Part shown: positions 1 through 8,574 of the stretch, piece by piece
Numbering within the stretch: position 1 is the stretch's first letter
Layout: the number at the start of each line of letters is the position of its first letter
NCBI GenBank assembly: GCA_001275005.1
Contig: JWZX01002529.1
Span: forward strand, 1-26,691
Direction: 5' to 3'
Source of the DNA: Chrysochromulina tobinii
Lineage: Eukaryota > Haptophyta > Prymnesiales > Chrysochromulinaceae
Length of the DNA stretch: 26,691 bases
Notes under the pieces: model-generated
The model's input: the letters and a program-made list of their open reading frames with translations, nothing else
What the model was told of the DNA's origin: nothing
Databases searched by the model: none
Position numbers and translations under genes: made by a program

Positions 1-263
1 ACAGCGGAAGCGAGGGACGCTGCTGCAAGTCCCTCGCTTGCGGTCAATATCTCGCCCGCTTCAGCATCAGGGCCATCCTGCGCGCTCGCGCTCTCGCTCG
101 CGGCAGCGGAAGCAGCAGCGTCGTCAGCCGGCACCCCTCCTTCCTCCGGGTCATCCTCGCGGGCGCGCTTGCTCGCGCCTTCGGGCTGCTCGTCATTTAC
201 TGCAGCAGACTGCGACTGCTTTGGGACGACCGTCACCAGCATCTTTTTAGCCTCTCCCTCCAT
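1..263 (-). CDS. Acidic hypothetical protein, N-terminal part only (runs off window)
   Basis: An open frame on the minus strand starts at an ATG whose first base is 263 and continues to base 1 with no stop, giving about 87 residues. A second in-frame ATG lies at 242. After a short basic start (EGEAKKML), the product is acidic and rich in Ala, Ser, Glu and Asp. A KRAREDD cluster near residue 35 could be a nuclear localisation signal. The frame also stays open upstream of 263, so the ATG choice is not forced. I do not recognise the family. Composition resembles the disordered N-termini of other proteins in this window. The rest of the gene lies outside, so no function is offered. Confidence 0.4.
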   Translation of the reverse strand, partial: MEGEAKKMLVTVVPKQSQSAAVNDEQPEGASKRAREDDPEEGGVPADDAAASAAASESASAQDGPDAEAGEILTASEGLAAASLASA

Positions 264-680
264 CTCCTTTTTTGTCCAGAAACTTGAAATGTCAAGGCGG
301 GCCAGGAGGAAAAAGGTTCGAGACCTAACTAATGGGCGACACAACCGGCGCGTCTGGCGGCGAGCGGGCAGGGCGGGCGGGCGCGCCGGTTCTGTCGCCC
401 GCCCGTCGTGCGACAAGTTTGCTTTGGGAGTTTGTCATGGAGAGTTTGTGTACTATTGTGAATGTGATCTGTCTCTATACGGATACACGACTCACGAGTA
501 ACTCTATATAAGCTTTCGACGCGACTATTATCGACATACTAATAAACCGCGAACCGCGAGAACCATGACGAGGACACGAGCGAAAGACGACTCGGTTAAT
601 AGCCCCGCCCATACTCTCCGCACGCACGCTCATCAAGATCCTCTTCATGCGTCGCCACCGGCGTGCTTTAGAATGCGTCT
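264..680. other. Intergenic region with a TATA-like box
   Basis: There is no convincing gene in this stretch. It lies upstream of the minus-strand start at 263 and downstream of the DnaJ stop. A TATATAAG sequence sits at 505-512 within an AT-rich patch of about 60 bases, in an otherwise GC-rich background. It could serve as a core promoter element, but its distance from the 263 start (about 240 bases) and its orientation do not settle which gene it belongs to. Confidence 0.35.
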
Positions 681-710
681 TCAGAATGCGTCGCCACCGG
701 CGTGCTTTAG
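647..710. repeat. Direct repeat of 25 bp across the DnaJ stop codon
   Basis: Two identical 25-bp copies lie at 647-671 and 686-710, a period of 39 bases. The DnaJ stop codon (681-683) lies between them. Because 39 is a multiple of three, the copy past the stop is in the same frame and repeats the last protein residues, LKHAGGDA. Confidence 0.85.
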
Positions 711-2699
711 CGAGCCGATGCCCTGAGGGTCGTGCGAGATGAACGCGGTGAAGAAGGCCCCGAGCGAGGCGGGCGGCTCGCAGGACGCACCATCCAGCGA
801 CGGCGGCGGCGCCGTCACGGGCATCCCTTCCGGCGGCGGCGGCGTCGCTCCACTCGCGCGCGCCGATTCCGGCGCCGTGTTGAGCACTACCGTGGGCTTC
901 TTGGTCAGCAGCCCGCCGAAGAAGCTACCGGCCTTGGCTGCCGCAGCGCCCGCGAGCACGCCTGCTTGCCCCTTAGCCAGCGCCGCCTGCGACGCGAGCT
1001 GGTTGAGCCCTACCAAGGCCTTATCCACCGTCCTATGCGGCCGCTCGCCGCTGAATTGCTCGCCGATCAGGAGGAGGGCCTCGGCCCGCGCCGCAAACTC
1101 CTCAGGCGAGATGGAGGCCGAGATCGAGGCCAAGGTGGGCGATGTGGCAGTGGCTAGCGTCGGCGCCTCCGCGGCGGCGCCCCGCATCGGCGTCCGTACC
1201 CAGATCTCCCGTACCCAGATCTCCCGTACCCAGATCTCCCGTACCCAGATCGTCCGCCGCGCGGCCTGTCGCCTCGGCCGAGCTATTGGCCGAGCTATTG
1301 GCCGAGCTATTGGCCGAGCTATTGGCCGAGCTATGGACGGCGCTATTCGGCTCGCCGTTCGGCGCGCTGGCGGCGTTGCCCCGTCCGAGCAGCTCGTCGA
1401 CCACTGCGCGGGCGGTGTGCTCGATCTCGCGCTTCGTGATCGCCCACGCGAGGTCCATCGTGCGCTGCTTGACCTGATGAGGGGTGCCATCTGGAGGCAA
1501 TCAGAGTGCCATCAGAGGGGCCATCAGAGGGGCCATCAGAGTTGCAATCAGAGGTGCACTTAGACGCAAAGAGTGAGGTGCGTGATTGTCCCTTGCTCCT
1601 CGAGGGCGGCGCTTAATCAGAGACGCAATCAGAGGCCATCAGAAGAGGCAATCATCGACAATCGCCTGCTCCTCCAGGGCGGCGCTCAATCAGACGCAAT
1701 CAGAGGCGCAATCAAGAGGCAATTAACGACACTCGCCTGCTCCTCGAGGGCGGCGCGCTGGCTGTCCGAGAGCCTCTTCTCTGGAGGCGTCTCCGGCTTC
1801 GCATCTTTGGCAAGCTTCCAGGCGGCGCTCGCCATGCGTGCCGCACTTCCCACAGCGGCGACTCCCTCGCTCACGTCATGAGCGCCTTGGAGCATGCGCT
1901 CGTACAGTCCGCCCAGCTTGGCGGCGCCCTCGGCCTGCTGGCCACGCACCTTCTGCGTCTGTCGCACGTAAGCGTACCCAAGCGCCTGCAGCATCGGCTT
2001 GCCCATCGAGCACAAGCCCAACTTCGTCGCCTCCTCCGCCACGGACGCCTCGAACGCACTCAGGGCGAGTCGCCTCGCAGCCGGATCGACGACGTCGGCC
2101 CCAGCAAGCTGGGCCGAGACGTAAGGAGCGATGCGCGACTCCAGGTGCGCCGCGCATGCCTGCACGTTTTGCCGGTGCAGCTCGGCCGCGGCGTCGGTCA
2201 CAGCTTTGAGGGCGAGGTCCTCGACTGCGTTGAGTGACTTTTGGACCTCGCGCGTCGCGCTGATCTCGTCTTGAGGCGCATGCGCCTTGATGAGGGCGAG
2301 CAGCTTCGCGTGGTTGGCATTAGAGCGCTCCTGTGCAGTCTTCACGTCTGCCTGCAGCTTCTCGTCCACTGAGGCGCCCAGCACGCCAACCCACGGCTCA
2401 AACTCGGGCCCGCCGAAGACGGCAGCAAAGACCTGCCGCGGGTCGACGTTGACATCGCCCCGCAACCCTTCGGGCCCGAAGGCGTCGTACACCGCGCGTC
2501 GCTCGCTGTCGACGAGGGTCTGGTACGCCTCCGACAGCTCTTTGAACGCAGCCTCCTTCGCCTCGTCGCCGGGATGTTTGTCGGGGTGGCACTCACGCGC
2601 CTTGACGTAATAGGCCTTCTTGATCTGCGCCGCCGTCGCGTCGGGCGGTAGGCCGAAGATGTCGTAGTAAGAGGTGTCGATCACGCTGACCGCAGACAT
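681..2699 (-). CDS. DnaJ (Hsp40) co-chaperone with DnaJ-X domain, three-exon model
   Basis: The start is the ATG at 2699. An N-terminal J domain (about residues 9-75) has the HPD motif at 38-40, which stimulates Hsp70 ATPase. The rest matches the DnaJ-X C-terminal domain of plant and fungal J proteins: an EA..LG...L..LGY.Y core (about 2020-1950), a W..T..EIE-type helix in exon 2, and a RAEALLLIGEQF helix in exon 3. There is no Zn-finger or Gly/Phe region, so this is a class C J protein. The frame-consistent model is exon 1 2699-1737, GC-AG intron 1736-1474, exon 2 1473-1380, GC-AG intron 1379-1154 (less certain) and exon 3 1153-681, giving 509 aa. The DnaJ-X helices lie in different frames on either side of the second gap, so splicing or a frameshift is required. 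There is no signal peptide; it is probably cytosolic or membrane-peripheral. Confidence 0.85.
1154..1379 (-). other. Probable DnaJ intron 2 with 12-nt and 15-nt tandem repeats
   Basis: The 12-nt unit (sense AATAGCTCGGCC) runs about five times over 1276-1334. A 15-nt unit (sense GATCTGGGTACGGGA) runs about four times over 1195-1252. Reading through them in the exon 2 frame reaches a stop near 1102, while the conserved downstream helix is in another frame. A phase 1 GC donor after 1380 and a CTAG acceptor before 1153 restore the frame. Both unit lengths are multiples of three, so part of the array may instead be coding (NSSA and GDLGT repeats). The exact ends are uncertain. Confidence 0.5.
1474..1736 (-). 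other. DnaJ intron 1 (GC-AG), repeat-filled
   Basis: The donor is CAG|GCGAGT after base 1737 and the acceptor is CCTCATCAG|GTC before 1473, both phase 0. They join EEQ to VKQRTMDLAW, as expected for DnaJ-X. On the sense strand the intron is built from variants of CTCTGATTGC and CTCTGATGGC. It also holds two further imperfect copies of the exon 1 end, around 1671-1690 and 1598-1616. The first of these keeps the GAGCAG|GCGA donor. Confidence 0.7.
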
Positions 2700-3129
2700 C
2701 AGTTGCAAACACGTGAACCAGCGCCAAAGGGAGGAGGGTGAGCGCGAATGGATAGGCCCTCCACAGGTGCCTGGGTCCGTGAATTTCAGTCCGTGAATTT
2801 CAATTCAAGCCAAGTCCACGTCGCGGTCCCCCCGCAAGACAAGTCTAGCTGACTTCCGAAGCACATTTCATTCGATGCTGGTCCGTATGGTTGCCTGTTG
2901 TTTTTGTATAGACTTGACTTTCCGTTTTTAATCAACACGGCGCGGCTCTCGCGGCCAAGGACACCCGCAGCATGGCGTGACACAGAGTCTCGAACAGAGT
3001 CGGTACACACGATTTCGCAGCCCTCGTCTCTCTCTCTCACTTCACGGGATACCTTCACGATACACGGATTGTACAGCGTGTTCTCGTGCGTCGTGGCTCG
3101 GCGGCTCAGTTGCATCATGAGTTGCATGC
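2700..3129. promoter_or_regulatory. Spacer between TTL-like stop and DnaJ start; contains the DnaJ 5' region
   Basis: No protein-like frame was found here. The stretch must hold the 3' end of the TTL-like gene and the promoter/5'UTR of the DnaJ gene. A small direct repeat of GTCCGTGAATTTCA occurs twice around 2775-2801. Variants of CAGTTGCAT recur at 3107-3137 around the TTL-like stop codon. No clear TATA box was found. Confidence 0.4.
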
Positions 3130-5127
3130 TCAGTTGCCACTCCCGCTGCGACCCCACTCCTCCAGCACCCGGGCCGTGTGCTCGCAGAGGGGAGGCTGGG
3201 TGACGTTGGCGTAGAGACGGCCGCCAAAGGGCCAGATCGTCTCGCGAAGCAGCAGGTCGGCACGCCGACGCGCATTGCATCCGCCCTTGAGCGCGTCGAC
3301 CGAGGGAAGGAGTAGCCCAGAGCGCTCAAGCAGCGCAGCAAATTCGGCGTCCTGGGGCGACGCGACGCGCTCCAGTCGAGAGGATTGCGGCGATGGCCAC
3401 GCGCGCCGAAAGCCGAGGACGGAGGCGAAGCCCTGGTCGCGCAGGAACTCCAGTAGTAAGGGCGCGCTGACGCGGGAGTCGTTCCCCAGGGACGGCAAGA
3501 ACGGCCGGTGCAGCTCATCGACCTCGTCGACGGGCGTGAGCACGTGCGACATTCCGAGCATCATCGAGGCGTACAGGCCGAGCGCGTTGCCGCGATCGAC
3601 GAGCCATTGGCGCCAGTGGGCAGGGCGCTTCCACGTGGGTAGCAAATGCGAGTCGTACACCCACGCCTTTCCGTCGGAGCCAAAGGCCACGTCCACGCTA
3701 AAGGGCGACTGCCAGCGCGAGAGCGAGCTGCCGTTGGCCTCTTGCGCAAACGCACGCTGCTGCATCATGAGGAATCTCACAATCGCATCGTCGGCGTTGC
3801 GCCACAGCACGCCTGGGGCGATGCCATTCTGCCGAGCAATCTGCTCCACCTTGCGCAACGTACCCGTCGTGGCGAAGCCTCGTTCGCCGTGCTCGGTGTC
3901 AAGTCGGTCCGCCACTTGCAAACAGATGCAGCAGCCTTCGGCAGGCATGGTTTCGCCCTTGCGCCGGCCCTCGCGGCCGGCCTTACAGGCCTCGTACCGC
4001 TCCGCGCTGAGCCACGGTGGGCGCGGGCGAGGGAGGGCCGAGAGGCACGCAGGATCAGGTGCGAAGCTCAGCTCCCACATCGCGCGATTGGACTCGTCGA
4101 GGGTGGTCGCCGTCGAGTAATTCCACCAAGGGCTGCCCGAACGTGCAAAGCCGTGTCCGCTGATCCACACGCGCAGCGGCTGCCACTGCACGAGGCCGTG
4201 TATGCGTGCCTCGAAGCGCGTGGCTACGGGCGTGCCCAGGTACACGCCGCGCTGCAACAGCGGCGGATCGAGGAAGCGCAGCAGCAGAGACTTGCCCGCC
4301 TGCAATCGCGCCGGCTGCACACGGCTCGTTGGCAGCACCTCAAAGCGCATACCTGCGCCAGCAGCGATCACTCTATTGCGCCCGCGTAGCGTGCGCACGA
4401 GCCAAAGCGGCGGGGCGTTGGCCGGATGGGCTTCGTTGCCGCTCGCAGACACGGCGATGGGCACCGCTTCCTCCGCCTGCAGGAGCTGCTCGTAGTCCGG
4501 CACGAACACGCCCGGCGTCGCCTCGCCCATAGCGCAAGGCAGGCTGTAGCGCAGTGAGCGATCGCCATGGGTGCGCGCAAGCTGCTCTGACCAACGGCAA
4601 AAGTTCTTTTTGCGAATCGCCTCTTCGGTGTAGAATCCAGGTGGCCCGATCAATCGCATGGCGCCGGTGGCGCCCAAAGCGTGTTCTGGCGCCTGCGTCG
4701 AGCGCTCCCACCGCAGCGTTGCATCGTGCGCACGCTCGGTCGATGGCAGGTGATCGTTGGTGAGCGTCATGTACGTAAACGGTGCGCCCGCGGATTGCAG
4801 TCGCCGCGCTGCGTCAAGCCCACGTAGCGGAGCCTTTAGGCCGAGTGCGGTGCTGAATATCTCTGCAAGCTCCATGTGGCCCGGACCAGCTTTGTTCATG
4901 ACAAAGGACGGGCGCGATGATGACGCCGCCAGCTGCGGCGGCGCGAGCACGAAGCGCGCGTAGTCGATGTTCGCGAGCTGTGTGGCTTTGGCGTCGGGCA
5001 TGATGGTAGGCAAAATGACGAGAGTGGTGCCGCCGCGTCGCTTGTTGTTCCAGGCAGGCGCAGCGCACGCGCGCACACACCGCGTCTTCGATCTTCGCCG
5101 CAACGCGAGCAACCGCTCCGTGAGCAT
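3130..5127 (-). CDS. Divergent tubulin-tyrosine-ligase (TTL/TTLL)-like protein
   Basis: This is a single open frame. The start could be the ATG at 5127 (665 aa) or the one at 5001 (623 aa); the longer form has an Arg-rich N-terminus that could be a targeting extension. The middle follows the TTL ATP-grasp order: FCRWSEQLA.THGD, an acidic/basic linker, then LLLRFLDPPLL (like QRYI..PLL), RFEARIHGLVQWQPLRVWISGHGFAR (like K.D.R.Y.L....PL..Y.Y..G..R), and late VDVAFGSDGKAWVYDSHLLP (like D...D...W..E.N..P). TTLL enzymes add amino acids to tubulin on microtubules and axonemes. In the last motif the usual metal-binding Glu and Asn are read as Asp and His, so activity may be altered or lost. The assignment rests on motif order only; an unrelated ATP-grasp protein is possible. 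It is divergent from the coiled-coil gene at 5241. Confidence 0.55.
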   Translation of the reverse strand: MLTERLLALRRRSKTRCVRACAAPAWNNKRRGGTTLVILPTIMPDAKATQLANIDYARFVLAPPQLAASSSRPSFVMNKAGPGHMELAEIFSTALGLKAPLRGLDAARRLQSAGAPFTYMTLTNDHLPSTERAHDATLRWERSTQAPEHALGATGAMRLIGPPGFYTEEAIRKKNFCRWSEQLARTHGDRSLRYSLPCAMGEATPGVFVPDYEQLLQAEEAVPIAVSASGNEAHPANAPPLWLVRTLRGRNRVIAAGAGMRFEVLPTSRVQPARLQAGKSLLLRFLDPPLLQRGVYLGTPVATRFEARIHGLVQWQPLRVWISGHGFARSGSPWWNYSTATTLDESNRAMWELSFAPDPACLSALPRPRPPWLSAERYEACKAGREGRRKGETMPAEGCCICLQVADRLDTEHGERGFATTGTLRKVEQIARQNGIAPGVLWRNADDAIVRFLMMQQRAFAQEANGSSLSRWQSPFSVDVAFGSDGKAWVYDSHLLPTWKRPAHWRQWLVDRGNALGLYASMMLGMSHVLTPVDEVDELHRPFLPSLGNDSRVSAPLLLEFLRDQGFASVLGFRRAWPSPQSSRLERVASPQDAEFAALLERSGLLLPSVDALKGGCNARRRADLLLRETIWPFGGRLYANVTQPPLCEHTARVLEEWGRSGSGN

Positions 5128-5240
5128 ACAGTAGAGTCTCGGTGTGCGCCGTGCAACACAATGGGTCTTTGCCGTCGGCCGAATTTGAACCAACACGGCG
5201 CTGATTTGGACCCCAAAACGTCCATTCAGAGTACATCGGC
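5128..5240. promoter_or_regulatory. Compact divergent promoter, TTL-like / coiled-coil
   Basis: Only 113 bases separate the possible start at 5127 from the start at 5241 (239 if the TTL-like gene starts at 5001). Both transcripts must begin here or inside the neighbouring frames. No TATA box is evident. Confidence 0.45.
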
Positions 5241-6236
5241 ATGGCATCCTCTTCGACGGACGACATCGTCGTCGAAGATCTCGAAGCGCCGAGCCAGGGG
5301 ATGGTCGGCGGCATTCCAATTGGCTTGTTCAAGAAGCTGGAGATCGCACAGAAGAATCGCAATTTGGCGGATGAAGTACGCAAGGATAAGGAGGAGCTCG
5401 CACGGTTAAAGCAGAAGCGCAATGAGGAAGCCGTGGCGCGGGCGGCGCGGCTAAAGGAGAAGCGCGCCACGCGCCACGCGGAAGCTAAGGCGGAGCATAT
5501 GTCAACCGTGCAGAGCATCGCCAACGAGGTGAAAGCGATGGCGAAGGAGGCGGAGGCGCAGCGGAAGGCGCAGGACCAGGAGCATCATCGGCAGGCGCGC
5601 GTGCGCGTGGAGCACGCCAACAACCTGGACGCGCGGCTCGACGCGGCGGAGGAGGCGCAGGACGTGAAGGAGCGTCGGGAGGCGGCCGAAGCGCGCGCTC
5701 TGCTCAAGCAGCGCGCGGCCAAGGCGAAGGAGAAGGAGGACGCCAAGAAGGCGATGCTGACAGATAAGATCAAGAAAGGACGCCAGACGCTGGATGAGTC
5801 GAAGGCTTCGTTCTCTCAGGCAAAGCGTGAGAAGACGAATGCGACCAAGGAGGCCAAGGCCGCCTGGGCCTCCACCTCGAACCAAAAGAAGGAGCAGCAC
5901 TTGGAGGAGGCGAGGCAGCGAGCGCGCATACGAGCCGCAGAAAAGGCGACAGCACGCGAAGCGAACGAGGAGCGCGCGCGGCAGCGGCGCGAGGCGGCGC
6001 GGGAGGAGAAGGCGAATGACGCCGTCGCCAGCAAGGCGCTCGAGGACGAGGTGCAGCGCAACCGCGACAAGCGCGCGCAGACATATAAGGCGCGCTACGT
6101 GCCTACGTCGGCAGTCGAACACATGGAAGCGAGCGACACCTTCCGTCGGCTGTACGGGCTGCCGGATGCGGATGGCAAGATCAAGAGCGTATCACGCCCG
6201 CTGCCGCCGCAGAAGCCGACGGTGCCGCTAACATAG
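5241..6236 (+). CDS. Long coiled-coil protein (331 aa), possibly cytoskeletal
   Basis: A single frame runs from the ATG at 5241 to TAG. After about 35 residues with an acidic start and a GGIPIGLFKKLE segment, residues about 36-285 are almost continuous charged helix rich in Lys, Arg, Glu and Ala with few Gly or Pro, which predicts a long coiled coil. The C-terminal 45 residues change character (RYVPTSAVEHMEASDTFRRLYGLPD, then a Pro-rich end) and may form a docking segment. There is no enzyme motif, signal peptide or membrane segment. Composition resembles axonemal or basal-body coiled-coil proteins, and the divergent TTL-like neighbour would fit, but this is inference. I do not recognise an orthologue. 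Confidence 0.75.
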   Translation: MASSSTDDIVVEDLEAPSQGMVGGIPIGLFKKLEIAQKNRNLADEVRKDKEELARLKQKRNEEAVARAARLKEKRATRHAEAKAEHMSTVQSIANEVKAMAKEAEAQRKAQDQEHHRQARVRVEHANNLDARLDAAEEAQDVKERREAAEARALLKQRAAKAKEKEDAKKAMLTDKIKKGRQTLDESKASFSQAKREKTNATKEAKAAWASTSNQKKEQHLEEARQRARIRAAEKATAREANEERARQRREAAREEKANDAVASKALEDEVQRNRDKRAQTYKARYVPTSAVEHMEASDTFRRLYGLPDADGKIKSVSRPLPPQKPTVPLT

Positions 6237-7221
6237 CACATCCTGCCACATTGCACTATGTACCTGTGGACTCGTTGTCTCCCATGACGAGCTTAACGCG
6301 TGTCAGTCTGGACTCATCTGGTGTCAGAGGACACGAGCGTCTGCGTCGAGTGCGCGTTCTCCGGGTTCTGTCACTCACGGCTGCGCCCTCTCATCTGTGT
6401 CCGTCTTTAGAACTAGAGCCGGTACCGTGTTCAAATAACATGAAACATCCCAGCCGCCCGGCGGGCCGGGGAACACACACGCATCACGCTTTGTGGAACT
6501 GTGCCGTCTGACCTCACATACACATACCCGATTATGTCACATAGCAGGGCCAGGGGCACGCCGACCGCCGTGGAGACCTAAACGCGTAGCGCCGCCCACC
6601 CCGCGACCCCCCGCGAGCCGCTCGTCGTCCATAGGGCATAGCTTCACCGCGTTTATTCGACCGGACGTGACTGCAGTTCCTCGAACGACCAAGACTACAA
6701 AATACTGGTGGCCATTGCCGGGTGGCAAGGGGGAAGGGCGAAGGGGCCGAGGCGGCGAGGGCCGCGGGAAGGGCAAGTGAGGCGCCACGACGGGCTCCTC
6801 GTGCCGGTGGCCTCATGTGTGGCCTCTCTTCCCTGGAGTCGGCCGCCGAGTGGGCCGAGGAACGCAGGTGGGTTTGCTTGTGCGTGGTCCGTGAGTCGCA
6901 GTCGGACGGCCGCGCCGCCGCGGTGCCGGTCCATGCCGGTCATGTGTGAACCTGCGTGAGTCTGCGCCCTCCACGCTGTGTCTCCACAGGACCAGTGGTC
7001 GTGTGAGACGTTCAGTTATTAACGTGACGTCAACGTGGACACGAGTGAAGAGCGCGCGCGTTGTGTGTTTCACAGCAGCAGCAGTGAACAACTGCATGAA
7101 CAACAACGCGCCTCGCGAGGTTTGCCCGGTAGGAATTCTAGCTTTCACGTTGTGTGCGAACCGAACAAGGCAGGCGAGGTGAACGAGCTCTACGGTATAC
7201 CCTGAGCGAGTCGGATTCCCC
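6237..7221. other. Intergenic region, 985 bases
   Basis: No credible gene was found. Short frames here are Arg/Pro-rich and look like noise. A G-rich run at about 6714-6779 could form quadruplex structure. The right half presumably holds the 5' region of the stress-protein gene at 7222, and an upstream non-coding exon cannot be excluded. Confidence 0.4.
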
Positions 7222-8277
7222 ATGATGTCGGAACCCATGATGACGCCTCCTACGGATGCGGCCGCGGTCACGATCCAGCGACAGTTCCTCTTGAGAAAGT
7301 CCAAGAAAGGTGTAAGCACGAAGAGCCTTCTCCCAAAGACGTTCTTCGTCGCGCTCGATGGCTCCAAGCTGAGCTTCCGCGCTGCTAAGCTGGCCGCGTG
7401 TCTCTGTGACGTCAGAGTGGGTGACAAGGTCAAATGCGTCTCCGTGTGTGCCGGGAACATCAATGCCGAGCAGGCCCTCGCGCTCATCAATCGCGCCGAG
7501 AACATTCTGAAGGACGGCGGCTTTCCTCCATTGCGCCTCGAAGCTGGGGAGGTGCTCGAGGTTGACAGTAAAAGAAACCTGGCCGAGACGCTTTGCCACG
7601 TGGCGGCGAAGGACGCGGATGGAATCCTCGTCATGGGCGCAGGTGGGATGCGCCACGAGGAGGAATGGAAGCAGAAGAAGAAAACATCCCCCACTGCGGC
7701 GACAGGCTCCGTAGTTCTCGAGTGCATGTCCAAGTGCAGGGGTCCTGTCATCGTCACCAAGCCAAAGGCATATCAACTCCTCGACCACGACGACTTTTAC
7801 AGACTACGGAGTGGCAAGCTGGGTCAGGGTGCCATGTCGGTCACCATGTCGGTCGTGGCAGCCGTCAGCCACCCAGCTTCCATGGGCTCCCACCAAACGA
7901 TGGACATCGCGGTGCGCCTCCTTCAAAGCGGGATTGAGGGTGACGCCGACAAGTGTACCCTGCTCAACATCCGCGGCGACACGTGCACTGAGTCGCAGTC
8001 AGCCAAAATGAGCACGTATTGGAACTCGGAGGCTGCGAAGCAAGGGCCCGCATACTCCTTTGTGCTGGAGCAGGCCAACAGGCGCTCGATCGAGAAGGCA
8101 ATCATCGAGTTCTGCGACAAGCAGGGCGACAAGGGCGAACTGCTCGTCGACATGGTCATCCTCAACTCGGCAGAGCTCTACAAGCCCCACGGTTCGGCGC
8201 TCGGCTCAGTCTCCATGGCCGTCGCCAAGGCTACTAATGCGAATGTGCTCGTCGCCAAGCACCATTTGATGTTGTGA
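7222..8277 (+). CDS. Tandem universal stress protein (UspA-like) with N-terminal IQ-like motif
   Basis: A single frame of 351 aa begins ATG-ATG at 7222. Residues about 14-28 (AAVTIQRQFLLRKSK) resemble a calmodulin-binding IQ motif. Residues about 40-180 form one Usp alpha/beta domain: FFVALDGSKLSFRAAKLAA (strand 1 with the Asp and Ser of the family), DADGILVMGAGGM, TGSVVLECMSKCRGPVIVTKPK. Residues about 208-350 repeat the fold: VTMSVVAAV, VDMVILNSAE, GSALGSVSMAVAKATNANVLVAKH. Usp domains bind ATP or act as stress-linked dimers. In the first domain the G-x2-G / GS loop is stretched by about 18 charged residues, so nucleotide binding is uncertain. No membrane segment or signal is present; it is probably cytosolic or flagellar. 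Confidence 0.8.
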   Translation: MMSEPMMTPPTDAAAVTIQRQFLLRKSKKGVSTKSLLPKTFFVALDGSKLSFRAAKLAACLCDVRVGDKVKCVSVCAGNINAEQALALINRAENILKDGGFPPLRLEAGEVLEVDSKRNLAETLCHVAAKDADGILVMGAGGMRHEEEWKQKKKTSPTAATGSVVLECMSKCRGPVIVTKPKAYQLLDHDDFYRLRSGKLGQGAMSVTMSVVAAVSHPASMGSHQTMDIAVRLLQSGIEGDADKCTLLNIRGDTCTESQSAKMSTYWNSEAAKQGPAYSFVLEQANRRSIEKAIIEFCDKQGDKGELLVDMVILNSAELYKPHGSALGSVSMAVAKATNANVLVAKHHLML

Positions 8278-8574
8278 GAGATTCCGGACTCAGTCTGGAC
8301 TCTTGCTCAACCAGTCTTTCCCAGGGCACAGAGGCGAGTGCTTTGCGATCCAGATTTATCCAGATGAGAGATTACTACGACTACCCGCGACAAAGTCGCG
8401 GCACGCGCTTAAGACGGCGTTTCATGGCGTTTGCATACATTGATTTGATGAAGTGTCAGAAGTGTCTTCTACGTTGACTCAGTCAACTGAACTGAACTAC
8501 GTTGACTAGCCAGCTGGTGTGCCGCCGACAAGTAATCATATAAATTTTTTTCTTTCGTTTCTTACGGTGCGAAG
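8278..8574. other. Spacer before the low-complexity gene
   Basis: No gene was found. Variants of ACTGAACTACGTTGACT recur around 8473-8510. A T-rich stretch (about 8546-8563) lies immediately upstream of the next ATG. Confidence 0.35.

Noticed and set aside
300-335. GGTTCGAGACC considered as a tRNA T-arm
   Set aside because: Flanking bases do not form acceptor, D or anticodon stems.
739-1563. Long plus-strand frame (274 aa) opposite the DnaJ gene, with QISRT and GRAI repeats
   Set aside because: It is the antisense of the DnaJ exons 2-3 and their repeats; the minus strand carries the DnaJ-X helices.
6708-6959. Short frames in both directions in the 6.2-7.2 kb gap
   Set aside because: They are Arg/Gly/Pro-rich with no motif and overlap each other on both strands; no evidence of a gene.
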